Of a stretch of DNA of 64,000 nt, positions 1 to 13,500 are shown piece after piece. The translations under genes were made by a program, and so were the position numbers. The notes beneath the pieces were generated by a model. That model ran no database searches and was not told the DNA's origin. It saw only the letters and a list, made by a program, of their open reading frames with translations. Position 1 is the stretch's first letter. Each line of letters starts with the position of its first letter. This stretch comes from Dryococelus australis. Lineage: Eukaryota; Arthropoda; Insecta; Phasmatodea; Phasmatidae. The stretch covers positions 21,369,795-21,433,794 of the forward strand of contig CM057002.1 in assembly GCA_029891345.1 (NCBI GenBank), in the 5' to 3' direction.

Positions 1-67
1 CCTTTCACATCAGATGAAGAATTGAGACGAAACCGTCGATCTCTCATTTGTCCTTGGAAGCCATTCT

Positions 68-105
68 GTCACGAGACCAGGAACCGAAATTCCCGGTCTC
101 GTGAC
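68..105. repeat. 38-bp inverted repeat
   Basis: GTCACGAGACC (68-78) and GGTCTCGTGAC (95-105) are perfect complements. GGAA/TTCC inside extend the pairing after one mismatch. Confidence 0.8.
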
Positions 106-165
106 GATGAGTGATTCATTCCACCTTATAAACCCACAGAGCCCGAGATGTCACATGAACAACAG

Positions 166-193
166 CCAATCACAAACGAGCAATGTGACGTCA
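166..193. promoter_or_regulatory. CCAAT box and consensus CRE
   Basis: CCAAT at 166-170 and palindromic TGACGTCA at 186-193, 60 bp from the inverted repeat at 68-105. Known binding motifs of NF-Y and CREB/ATF; activity here is inference. Confidence 0.3.
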
Positions 194-199
194 TCTTTT

Positions 200-1368
200 T
201 CTTTATCAGCGCATTCTAGGAGAAAATGCTGAAAACACAAGTTGTCAGCACACTCTTCAATGAAAAGATAGAAATTATAGCAACTGTGTCATTACATTGA
301 GGAATGAAATTGAAGAATATACTGGAGAATGAACTAGAGGAATGAATAATACGCTCCACTTTATTTAACACGTGATGTTTATTTTGAATTTAAAAAATAT
401 AACATGTACAAAGACCAAAACATATACGTTTTGACATAACCGATTCCTATAAAACAAATATTGCTACCAGTAACCAAAATATGTTTGAAGAATTAGTAGG
501 CGTAACCTAATACTAATGTTTTCTTTCTTTCTTTTAGACTACATCCAAGTAGTCTGGAGTAGAGGTGTTTCGCGGTTATCCCCTGCCATACACCAGTTCC
601 ACACACCTCCCGGAATCTGTTCTAATTTATACCTGTGTCATTATATAGCGGCACTAAATACGTGACTGATTAATTGATATTCGTATTTCGAATTCCAAAC
701 TCTGTATAGGTACATCCAGTGGAGAGCAGAGCCTCTGGACATCTCGATCCCCCTCTCCATGTTGCCAAACCTTTAGCCATGATGAATCTTGTCTAAAGTG
801 AACCTTGTCTGTATCGACCGTGGGCAGCATATACGCCTCAAGGCTTCCGGCTAACTGGAGCTTAAATCCGCATTTGAGGCCGAGAAGTGCGGGAGAGATA
901 AGGGTAATGTTGCCACGGGTATCAAGTGCGCCATCGCCGCTAAGCCCAGGGCTCTGGACTGGCGTGCAATGTTCTAGTCTAACTGCGAGTACCTTAGGGA
1001 CTTTCAGCTGTGAAACTGTTATTTTATTAGTGAAAAGTCTGATGGAAAGTTCACTGCGGGTCTCTTAAGTAGCTTAGTGTGTATCTGACACTTATATCTT
1101 GAGATACAGCACTTTGAAATAGCCGTTTTGGAATACTGTAATATGGCATTCCTTAGGTGCGTGACATTTTGTAAAGCTCTTAACACCCCTAGCCAGAAGT
1201 GTGTGTTATTTTCGTAAACCAGACATTAGACGCACGTTCCGTAGTTTCATAAGAAAATGTGTATTTCCAAAACTCTGCGACGAAGTTCAAGGGCCAGGTA
1301 GGCAGGAGCCTTACTAATGTGTTCGGTCTGGTCTGCCGTGGACGTCGAGAGTCATCAGACTCACTTAC
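200..1368. other. Oatp intron 7, left edge
   Basis: Apart from the R5 repeat at 869-970 I see no exon. The expected Kazal-loop exon of Oatp was looked for on the minus strand and not found. Confidence 0.5.
869..970 (+). repeat. R5 dispersed repeat, copy 1
   Basis: CATTTGAGGCCGAGAAGTGCGGGAGAGATAAGGG followed by GTGCGCCATCGCC; shared with 16876 and, inverted, 38829. Confidence 0.55.
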
Positions 1369-1561
1369 TGGTAGGCAATCTCGTTGGCGTGGGCGGCCTC
1401 GCTGTCGCAGGGCAGGAAGATGTAGAGGATGAACCTGGTGGCGTCAAGGAAGTCGACGACCATGTTCCAGCCGAGGATGAAGCTAGGGCTCGGCCTCAAC
1501 CTGCCGATGATAATGCCAGAGCCCAGGTGGCTGATCACCATCCCCAGAGTCAGCGCCGAGC
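1369..1561 (-). CDS. Oatp exon 7: TM8-TM9 up to the Kazal loop
   Basis: Acceptor gtcgtgtgtag, donor GTAAGT. It encodes SALTLGMVISHLGSGIIIG, RLRPSPSFILGWNMVV and a hydrophobic segment ending FILYIFLPCDS. The Cys begins the extracellular loop that carries the Kazal-type domain in this family. It is the only exon ending in phase 2. No following exon is visible in 1-1368. Confidence 0.88.
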
Positions 1562-4500
1562 CTACACACGACAAGCTGTGCTTCAAGACTCGGCTCTGCC
1601 GGTTACCAGAGGCCCGGAAATTTCGCGGCTTCATCCAGGATCAAGCTAGACTTCACTATCTTATATATACTCGAGCGTCAGTTAGTTGTTTATTGGTTGA
1701 TGCACCAATTGAAACCCAGACCAGGTAGCATGGTATAAGGTCCTATTTTACTTGCATGTATCCTACTGGTTCGAATTCGTGCAGGGCATTGCTTACAAAC
1801 TGATATCCAATATAAAAAAAAAAAGCTATTAAATATATATGCCTTTGATGTCTAGCTTGAGCTGAAATGAAATCACAAAACTTCTTGGTCCGTACCTATT
1901 ATGCAGGAATTCTTTGTTTTCATGCCATAGTTCCAGTTTCATAGGTATTATTGGACAATATTGATTATAGAAAATTCATAATTTACTAGATGTTTAATAC
2001 TCTTGTATCTAATTTGCACTGTGAGTTATTTCCTGCTTGCAAAAAGGCAGAAACGTATTGAAAAAATATACTTATGATTCTGACGTTTTACAGCTAGCAG
2101 ATAAAACACACTAAAATAAAGCACATAAGTATGAAAAAAACTCTTAAAATATGAATTTTCTACCATAGTAAGTTATCAGTAATTACAACGAATCTGAAAT
2201 TATGACATGAAAATGAAGAATTTCTTCAAAAAAAAAAAGGCGAAGCTGAGAACTGGGGGTGTTGTAAGAATGTATATCACATATTTAGTCATTGAACAGA
2301 AAATCATAGCTTTGTCATCATTCATTTATGCGAAAGTAGGTTATTTTGAAGGTCTGGGGTTTTTAAAACAGTGCCTGTCACAGTCAATAGATATTACATA
2401 CATGCAATTACTTTAAAAAAATTATAAGTTCATACTGTTTTAGAGGCATCCTGTAAAACTGCATGGGTACATATTTGGCGACATAGTGCAAAGTGATATG
2501 CGGACATTTCTAAGGCTATAGTCGTTTGTGAGTGGGTTTCTCTATGTGTCTCAAGCACCAAGCACATATTTTATTGTTATTAAAAGTTATGACTTTCAGG
2601 TGTATATAAAAAAGCAAATTTCAAATGATGCAAGAAGCCAATTTTTTTTTCTCCATAACTACACCAATAACATTTAACACTGCAATATCTTGGGCACATG
2701 AACACATGCTGATGTTTGATGTTATTGGCAACGATTGTTTATGCTTCTATTACATACAGTCCAACAGCGAATGATGCCTCCTACCTTGTGAAAGAATTTG
2801 CTTACTTTATGTAATTTACTTCAATGTGTAGAGTACATCATGAAATCCACTTCCTCTGCGAAGTTAAATATATTGACCACCGTGCCTGAAAGAGTTAAGG
2901 GCAATTTTCGTTGCTATAAGCCTATTGGCTACCTGTATTTGTTTTTACGAATCTAAATTCCGAAAGTTCTTCTACGGCGAACTAGCTAATGACATTATAC
3001 AACAGTACATACATAAAAACTGAACTACGAGTACATAATTACGTCATGATATCAGTTCGACCAAAATTTCGCAGAATAAATATTGTGACATAATTATAAG
3101 TTCGTAGTTCTTTTTCTATGTCTGCAGTGCATGGCAAGGTCTATAGCTCTTACGCTATAAACGCACTTTAAGGAAACACTAACGATACAGCAAAAAAAAA
3201 AAAAAACGATTCCAGTATGAAGCGTGGAGATACGCATTAGGGAGGCCTTTCCATTGTGTGTGTTTGAGAGATAATTATAAGGTTACTTACTCATAGGTAC
3301 TCCAGAGACAATGTCCGTATTCTCACGATTCGCCCTTTTCCACTCTACGTAAAAATACGACACTACCCACTTGTCCGAGAAAGCCCGCTCAAGGTTGTGG
3401 AGGAGGATCATCTTTGTCACGTGCCACTTTCCAAAGTGTCGTTGCGGGAATGTGTAACCTTTCTCGGGCACAGCGCTCCATGCGCGTAAGACACTTTTCT
3501 TCGCAAACACGACACGATGAAATGACCTGAGAATAAGTGTGAGGACTTGCCCTACCTACCTAGCAGAGAGACGAGGTCAAGGCTAATGGCGAGTTTGACG
3601 ATGGTCAGCGACTCAGGTTGTCGGGGATTCACCGACATACTAACCACGAGTTTGACTAGGCACTTGTCTAGGTTACTACGTGTTCTGCTGGCACCACGAC
3701 TCTACTACACGCCAGTCCGGAGACTGCTGGGGAGCTTCACTCCCTCGCCGATACAAATACGGGCGCGGAGACCTGCTCACACACGACAACTGCATCCCGC
3801 CGCCGTCCCTTTGATTAGTCCCAAGTCTGTCAGAATTGCAAACTCGAATTGCAAACCCACTGAATCGTGTTATTGTAACTTCGGTTGCTGGTCTCGTGAC
3901 AGCACTACGACCGGTGGCATACGAAAATGGCGGTGGTGGCAGCTGTTTCCACCGTCCTTCCCTTCCCTCTAACACCAGGTGCAAGGTCAGCCCAGTTAAT
4001 CTCCTCTCACATGACCGAGGAGGATCACCCCAGGCATTCCTGACAAACACCACACTAGATTTTTCCACAGAAAGCCGTTAGACAGACACGCGAATTGTGA
4101 CGTCACATAGGACGTAATAATCGCCGAACACGAGGAAGTGAAATCGTCGCTTTAGACAGTGTTGTCCTTAACAATAATAGTAACTTTGCTTACCAAAGGC
4201 GCTTTTGAAAGCCTGCTTAATATCTACTTGTATGCACATTGTGTTTTCTTCTACCTTATGTAAGATAAGCCTTGTCATGGGCCTCATTTCTTTACTCATG
4301 CATTGATCTAATAAAACTGCCGAATTATTATAAAAGAAATATTTTATCAATTTTATATAGTATCACACTTAAATGCATTGAAAACCAGAAAGTAAGTATG
4401 GAACTACTTACTGTCCATCGTTACCAACTTTACTGGGAACATCCCTGTCGGTGTGTCCGTTCGAATATATGCAGTTTAGTGGCAGAGACATTTTTTAAAG

Positions 4501-7500
4501 GTTGATTTCAAAAGTGCTCAGGTAACTGTGAACATTGTATAGATAGATATACGACGACCACTCACCAGATATAATGCTGGCACTCGCTGCTGATGTGTGG
4601 AACTGTGTCTCCAAGTACTTCAACGAGAACATCATCGTCCCCGAGCCAACTAAGTTGCTGAATAAGGCGCTCAAGGAGTTGTACACCAGGATTCTGTTCT
4701 TCATCAGTCGCCAAAATGATTTGAAGAAACCTTCAAAGCAGAAAAAATAGGCAGATAGCTTTCTTTGTTGAATAGTTAGGACGCTGTAGCCTACATATGT
4801 CTGGCTCGGTTTTGAAAATCATCATAAAAACTGCCTGTAAATTAATATGTCTCTGTGTGAAGACTGGGTTCAGGACTTACATTAATGTTTGCACCGAACT
4901 TTAAATTTTAACAAATGTTAATAAAAATATAACGTTATATATTGTACGCAACATACTATCAAATAGCCTTCCAAAAATTAATTTATATTTCTGATTATCT
5001 ACTATTTTCTCTTCATCGACGCCTGGAGATAGAGCATAAGCCTCATGTTACTGATATTTAATACGTGCAGCGGAGAGGTACGTAATGGATTAAAAGAAGA
5101 AATTAAGATGACGTTCAAAATTATTCAGTTAACCTTAGACCAACTATATTTGAACGTAGCTATCACGAAATGATGTTACTTTAACACTTGACTTTCTGTA
5201 TATTCTTACTGGAGTAGAGTGGATGTTGACATTTCAAAAGGAACGCCGTTCTGAACCTTATTATGTACACTGTAACGTCGTAAATTTGGGAAAAAGCGAT
5301 TTATTATTATTTAACTATTTATGTATTTGCAAGACAGAAACTATTTCTATTGTCACATTAGTTATTTTAATTGTTATGTAATTTCACTGATAGCTAAATG
5401 TTATTTTTTTACTTTATGTATTTCCAGTATGTCAATTTTGTTCTGTATTTATAAGGCAGTATATGAGCAGTTATCGATCCGTTGCCATGGTAACTAAGTG
5501 ACGTGTTGAGTAATACTTGTTTCTAGCTCTCTCGTGATTGGTCAGTTGTAGACGACGTTATTTTAATTTCGTGTTACAAAGGGATTTACATTATTTAATT
5601 ATTTATGTATTTGTAAGGTATAATATAATTGCACATGTGGGTCTGGCACGCAGGGTTTTAAATTAGATTATATTATTATGACCCGAGTTAGAACTTGAAA
5701 ACAGGTCGTGTCGAAGGAGACGAAGACGCGAGGAAAGTGTAAGGACGAAGTAGGCCTGTTTCGATCGTCGCCCGGGTACATTCTCAGGGAAATTAGTCCG
5801 AACTAGCGCGTGTGCTAATATGTGTTGGGACTGTAATGGCACTACATGCCTGAGATCCTGAATAGGGGAGCCCTCGATGAGAGGTCCTGCCGCATTCAGG
5901 GGGATGCGAGTGCTGTTGACGAGATCAACAGGAACGCCTAGAACTTCGATAATTCTTCGTTTATAAAATTATAATAAGCTAAGTTCCAGAAATATTGTTA
6001 TTAAGAACTAGAGACGAAATCATTATTTTTTAAAGAAGTTGAACCGACTCTAAATTAATTTAACCACGAACGCCTTGGAACTAAGAATATCACGCTTAAA
6101 ACCCTGAGTTAGTTTGGAGCTTAGAAGTAAATCAATTAATTTATTTTCCTGGAAGTTATAAATTTGCAAGTCTAAAAGAACACCTCTATCACGTGACGGG
6201 CAAGTGCTGCTGAGGTCGCGCATAAATTCTAGTCTATAAATTGAGTAATTTTTCCCTCCTCATTTCAGTTGACTGAAAGGAAACTAATTAAATTCCACAT
6301 TTCTTTTGGCCACATCTCTGCTGAGTAGCCATTCCAAGTAGCAGTAGATTTTTCATAAGCATTTATTCTCGTTGTTCTGCTTTTGAATTTTGTTAATGTG
6401 TTATTCGTGGGTGTTATTCTGTCACACACTTAACTTCTTTACATCTGTGTTGCACATTGTCTCCCTGCAATGTACTAACAACCTACATCATCACATGTAA
6501 GGCATACGTAACACGTAGCTGTAGCTGTTAGCTGATGACCGTTGTTACGTCTGGCGCCCCACATGTTAGCGGAACTGTTAGTGTATTGTTGTTACAACAC
6601 ATCACACGCATTTGCACAGAAGACGAGAAGAAATATACTTTATGAATTTCAGTGGGCTTTCAGCACGTCTAATATGAACCGGAAGCTGCGATTCTGACAC
6701 TTACTATGTTTACCAAAGTTTGATTTGTTACAGTCGGCACACGAGTGACGACTAAGCATAAATGACAGTTATGTTCAATATTGAAGTAAGGAAAGAAACC
6801 ATAAAGTAAATGGGGAGTGCGAGACATTAAATCAATAAACTCTCATTTGGTTTCATGGCAATTAAATTTTAAATGGTGTTAAATTTTAGTCCTGTCAAAT
6901 CGCATAATTTTCTGCTGATATTATTATTGATTAGGTCAATTACAATATAAAGTACATTTTGCAGACTTGAGATTAGTTGTGACTATATTAGGCCTATGTA
7001 TAGCTACACATGCGGAGATAAAAATCAATTATAATTCAACAAAATTACAGCTACAAATTAAACCAAAGCTAAAAAATTAAAAATTAAATTACTGGAGTGA
7101 GATGAAATTCGTTTAAAAATAATAACTTATAATAAATCTAGTGTTTATATGACGTATAATTAGTAATAGCAACATACAATTTCATTTTAGTGCTTTAATA
7201 AATACATCAAATAAATAATTATGTTTGCTTACGTAAACTTATTATTGTCATTAATCAAAAAAGTATAAAGATAAACTTTTATTAAAAACAAATGTAACTT
7301 ACTAAAATCTTCCCTTTAAATTAAAGCAAGATTTGATTACTGTAAACAAAACTACCTCAAAGAAATGCTTTCCTTTGTTATACAGAAATCTTTGTATGTA
7401 ATTTTTGCAGTGTATATTCACATAAAACCCACAGCCATGTTATCAACACAGCGACACATCGGTTTTGTTTCCCTCTCAGTTAAATTAACTGTTTCTTTCT

Positions 7501-10500
7501 CTCTGAATGTAGTTCACTTTTTCTGTCCCTCCAAGTGAGGTGCACTTATTCTCTTTCTGCCAGTGACTGCACTTACCATCGTTGTCGACTTGTTTGAGGG
7601 GGATGTCGGCGGGTAGTCCTGGAGTGGTAGGACTGAGCGGCTCCATCTCCTGCAAATGATCCTTGCAGTCGCTGCTGATGATCTCAGGCGTGGCGGACGA
7701 CAGGACATCTTCCTTGTCCTGGCTGGTGGGGATGGTCTTGGGGAAGAAGGCCATCAGCGTCGCTATGACCAGCTTCATCACACCCAGGATTACCCAACCT
7801 GCAGTTACAAGAAACTCATCCTTTCGTGCGAACTAGCTAAACAACGGTCCAAACCAGTTTTATTATAACCTATCTTAAAAACAAGAGAAGAGTCAGATGA
7901 CCTAGGCAAGGGTGAGGCCTAAGTGTTTGTGAAGGCAGAGCGTCCACACGCCCAAGCATGCAGGAAGTTTAACTACAAGGTTGCGTGCTCGCAGTTTTCC
8001 TAGCCTTAGCCCACAATATTTTTCCGTAATAAGGAGCTACTGTTAGTCTTCGAAACATCCAAACAATATGAAATAATTCAGAATGCCAAAGTCCTTTGTT
8101 CCTGCAACCACGACGACATATTGTTTGATTCTGCAAGTTAGAGATGCAGGCTTCAAAAGTTTCTCGGGATTACTGACCACAGTGTGCTAAGCGAATACAA
8201 ACAGGATGGTCGCCAGTTTGCACCTCGTTTTGCGTCCAGTCCTTGAAATGTATATCAATATTCAGGGATTCCATAGCCAAAGCTTCAATGTGTCCAAGGA
8301 GATCGCGATGTTCTACGACGATGATTGAACTATATAAAGAAGCTATTTGTGTCAAAGTTTCCGTGAAAAATATTGACGGGAACAATAAGAAGATGAACGA
8401 CTGGCTGACCACATATTGTTATGGACTAGAGTTGGACTAATCCAGATAGCCCCAGATAGCATGTGGACTTGCAGCAAGTTTGCCTTTTGACTTGAATTTG
8501 CCTTGCCGATCAACCTTGTCATATTATCATTCGTGATTTAAGTTTGATTCACGAGTGACACATACTTGCTAATGCCAAGCTTTCAGACGGCTTAAATTAT
8601 GCTTGCAGGTTGTCAACGTAAGCTTGTGGCAATTTTTAGTAATCAAGCTTGGTACAAGCTTGATATGTGTTGACTAGTTAGCTTAATTGAGACAGGTATG
8701 ATTCAAAATTTTGACTTGTAGAGCCGGCTAAATTCATCCTTACAGTCTTGTCATGACAATCTTGATTTTAACTGGACTCAAGCCAATTATGGTATTGGGG
8801 GATGTAAGGTTACGTAACATATATAAGGAAATGTGCTGGGTAAATTGCTGTGGAAGTGCAAAGGAGGTCCGATTTACACGGTGGTACTGGATCAGAAAAT
8901 AAATTGCTGTACGATTTGTGCAAAGGTTAAAGTTTATTCTACTGAGGTTGGAAACAAAACGAGACACCTTATGAGAGAATTTGGAATAGTGAAAATTCCC
9001 GCCGCTAGGAATGCTGCTTTTCCAAATAATAGTTTTTTAAGCTGGTGGTAAGTGGAGTGAGTTAGTTAAAATATTTGGGTGGCTCCTAAAATCGAGGTTT
9101 TGAGATACAATGAGGGTGAAACGAGGCGAATGTGGAGTAGCGCCAGAATGAAAGGGCATGGAAGACGGAGATCCCCGAGAAAATCCGCCTGCCAGCGGCA
9201 TCGTCCAGCAAGATTCCCACATGCCAAAATCTTGGAGCGACCCCGCCAGGAATCGAACCAGGCTCGCCTTGGTGGGAGGTGAGTAGTCAGACCCCTAGTC
9301 CTCCACGGCCCCCAAAATATCCATGAACTGGGACAAATTCCATGACCTGGCACCACTGTTGGGCAAGCAAACTAGTGTCAATATTGCAGACTACATTTTC
9401 CATTGGCTTCTACTCTTCTAAGATGTTCTTTACATTTGGTGGTAAAACGTAGGGAAATATTATTCTAAAGTAAATATATTTCACTTTTAACTTTTTTTTT
9501 TTTGTGAAATTGCTATAGAAAAAACTTAAAATTTAATTTCGTGTTTTATATTGCTAATAATTATTTGAATACAGAGGAATTTACTAACACAACGGTTATA
9601 TTCTGTGAGCTGTGATCAGTTACTATTGTGATGGTTTACACACAAAGTTTTTCGATTGATATGCTTGTATTATCAGTTTATGTTGATTAGTCCGGAAATG
9701 AATGTAGAACGGACAACTTTGCATGTCGTAGAGTTTTGCTATTGTGAGGTATGCAATGTGAGAAATGAAAAAAAAAACAAAGTAGAAAAACTCACCGAGC
9801 CACCAAGCCCCCAGCCAGCGTGGGTCTTTGGTCCCAATGACTGGCGTCAGTGTTGGGTCGACGTACATACTGAGGCAGAACGATGATAGTACATAACCGA
9901 GTGCGGGTCCCAGCCTCCTCACGGACAAAATCACTCCTGCAGAGAAACAAAAACAGAAAAAAACAGTTTGTTGCTACAAAACAGTTATGGACCATTCATG
10001 GTTGCTTCCAACTTGTCTGAAGCCATGCTGAAGTTCTACTTTCAGTCTATTCATCTGCCACATCCAAACAGTGTTCAACAATGTCTAGATTATTGCACCA
10101 TAGGGACAACGGACCTCATTCGTGCGCACACAGTATAATATTTTACATGATAACTATTTCTTACTAAGTATTACCAGCGCATTTATTTTCTCGCTGCATA
10201 TCTTCAGTTCAATCATAAACGAAATATTATAATTTAAAAATAAAATATTAGTAAAAGTTAAAGTTAAGTAAAAAAAACGATGATTTTGTGTGAGCAGATG
10301 TATAAAACACTTCGAGATACATAACATATTCAGGACACAACTAAACATGTCGTATATGGAGTGACTTTTCAAAGGTCTGGTCCAACAAACCTAAAGATAT
10401 TTCTAATGGTATGTTTATGAGTTTTTGCTTCAACGGACATTTCCAACAACTCAACTCACATCTGATCCTATGAAATAATAAAAAAAATTTATTTTTGAAA

Positions 10501-13500
10501 ATAGTTTTAAATACTATCTGCAATGTGCAAAAATCAGTAGTAAACATTAATTAATATTCTTCTGGACATGCACACGTAAATATGTATTTAGAATTTTTTT
10601 GTGGCTCGTGAATAGTAGTTTATCACAATTTTGTATTCTAACAAAATATTATGACATCATGTTAGACCAGCAGCATTAAGGTGTACCTATAATGGCGGAA
10701 GTGGGAAATCGCTGACACTGTGTTCATTAAATAATCAGCTTGTTTTCTAAGAATTCTGAGATACAGCATACTTGTAGTTCGGAAATTGTTGGACATAATT
10801 TTAGCTATTATATCCTGTATAACAAATCTGTGATAAGTTAAAAGAACGTAACACTCTTCAACACTAAGAAACTTGCAAGACCATGTAGTATCATCTTTAT
10901 CAACATAATAATTCACACTTAGAATATTAAGGTGTACTTTTCGTTTAATATAAGACCTTCTGGTGCGGTATTGTCTTCGTGGCATGTTGGATGTTATCAG
11001 TACGGAATCTGGAGGTGGACCTTTGGAGTTTTGTTTTTCCGTAAACATTACAATGCAGGTAATTCTGCGTTTACCAGTTTGTCTGGAATTGATCCCCGAT
11101 ATATTATTTGTTCGAAGACAGTTCCCATACATGAAGGTGCTGTTAATTAGACTACTCTAATTAGTTTTTATTCATCACCTGTTTTCTTTTCCTCGTAAGA
11201 AGATGAAGCTAGAGCTTGGGGATGAAGTGTGGATTTATAGGACTTTAATTTGTAACTAGAAATTCGCATATTTTTGGTCATTTTGAGCTTTTGTAAAATG
11301 CATAAATGTCAATAAAATTTGTTTGACCGAAATCAGTTTCGCGCTTCTAATTGAGACAACCTCAGCACCAGTGACACGAACAGCACACTTAACCTACCGT
11401 GTAGTGTCACATTCAAATATATTTAACCTTGAGATAGCAGCTGCGAAATTTTCTAAGTCTATGACCTTGAGATAATGCTTATCTTATCTTTCTGCTATGA
11501 CTGCTATCTTATTGCGCTTCGTATATATGGCATTCTCCTATCAGATTGTTGTGGGTACAGGCAAGCTTGACTTTAGCACTTGCCTAAATGCGCCAGCCCA
11601 CGCAGAGAAGCGATGCACCACAGTATTCAGGGTGAGGCCACAAGCAACGAGACATTTTGGAAACACGGAACTGATTTTGAAGATGAGTGGAATATCGTTG
11701 TTCCTGTTAAATCGCAGAAGAAATTAAATTCTGACAAACATGAGTTAATTGAACATGTTGGTATCCATAAAACTTACAAGGCACTGAGGCTACAATTCTT
11801 CTGGAAGAAAATGCTCAAGGTAGTGACAAATACGGTAAAAGTGAGTGACTTGTGTCAGTGATGTAAACACCTGCAAAAAAATTTAATGGACGAATTGAAA
11901 CCACTAATTCCAGAGAATTCACTAGATTTGGTATCTGTAGAACTCTTTGGGCTGTTACCCGATGTAAGGCCGGGGTAACATACATTTTCGTCATGGTGGA
12001 TGTATGCTCGAAATTCACCACACTGTATGCAATCGTCGAGGTAAATGCCCAAACTGTTTTAAGTAAGCTGGAATTGTTCATTAAGGAGGTCGGAAAACAT
12101 GTTTTTGTCTTATCAGATAAAGGTTCCCAATTCACGGGCCATATATGACAAGCAGACCTCAGAGCTCGATGAATTATTTTGACGACTACAGCTTTACATC
12201 ATATCCAAGGCAATCCTGTCGAGCAATGTATGAGACACTTGGGAAATATTTTACGCATTTTCTGCCATACATTACAACGAGGATGCAGAAACAAAATTCC
12301 GTTAATTGAATTGGTTCTGAATCACACTATTCATGAGACTATAAGTTTGACCCCATGAGAAGTGCTAATGAGCCAGTTTTCGAAGATTTTTGATGCCACA
12401 AAATTACCAGAGCTCCCAAAGATAACACATTAAACTGAGACGCACACCGAAAATTTGCCTGAAGAAATCAAGTTGATTGTATGGCGAAGACTGTATTTAG
12501 CAGCTCAGAGAATAATCAATTATGCATAGAAATCAAAAATACACAAGCTCAAACTCGGACAGTTAGTGCTAGTAATTGCTGTAGATTTCAGCAGGCACTG
12601 TTATCATATGAATGGAAAGCTAATGGCTCTTTTCGAGGGCCCATATGAAGTTAAGCGGGATGTATTTAAGAATGGCTATGAATTAATTTTCTCTACGAAA
12701 AAATTGGTCGGTAGATTCAATTTGTCAGCACTCCGAATATATTGCTCACATGAGGAGGAGAGCTCGATGCAGATACTGACTAACAGGGATTAACATAAGA
12801 AGCTAAGCAAAGGCTTTGAAGAACACCGGTATGCTGTGGCAAAATTATTGTAAGAGCTTCCGCTTGGTAAGAGGAAAGTTGTGTGTGAAACAGTAAGGGT
12901 GAGCTCGACCTGAGGGTTCTGCATCCCCTATACATGCCTCACCTGAAGTTAATTTAAGTACCTCCCGAGCTACTTTTGTTTTAGACACGTACCACATTTT
13001 ATTGAAGAGGGCTGTGTCGTCGCTTTGCTAAGAAGTGAAAGTATTATTACTGTGGCCTATTTCCACGTAGTAAGAAGCACAGTGAAACAAAGTATGTGTT
13101 GCAAGGGATACGCAATTTGCCTAACATCCTGAACTCCTACACAAGGGAAAATGAGCTGAGATTACCTATATACGTAGCTAGCTTACCTTAACTGCACTCT
13201 CAAAGCAGTACACTTACAGATTTCCAGAAATGCTGCTCTATCGTCAGATCTAAAACTGAGAAATGATAACCCAAAAGTTTTAAGGAACACAAAGAACAGA
13301 ATTCTGAATATACTAGAACATATTCACTTTAATGGGAAGTGTAGGTACCGTGGTTCATACAGCTGTCGTTAGTTTTGTTCGTATCCACTTTGGCTAGTAA
13401 AGTCTTCTCAGATAATCCAGTCTTGCAGTGCGAGGTATTTATTCTTGTCGAATATAATATTTTGATCCAGCATTGGTTATGCTGATATCCTTGAGAAACT

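Noticed and set aside
1429..1728. Plus-strand open frames opposite Oatp exon 7
   Set aside because: They are shadows of the minus-strand exon, which has splice sites and family motifs. The same holds for plus-strand frames at 7656, 15580 and 17934.
3547..4081. GC-richer block with overlapping frames on both strands
   Set aside because: No recognisable protein content, no matching splice structure, and frames open on both strands because of base composition.
8833..9051. 72-codon frame with several Cys residues
   Set aside because: Cys spacing fits no zinc-binding family I know and the frame stops shortly before a SINE.
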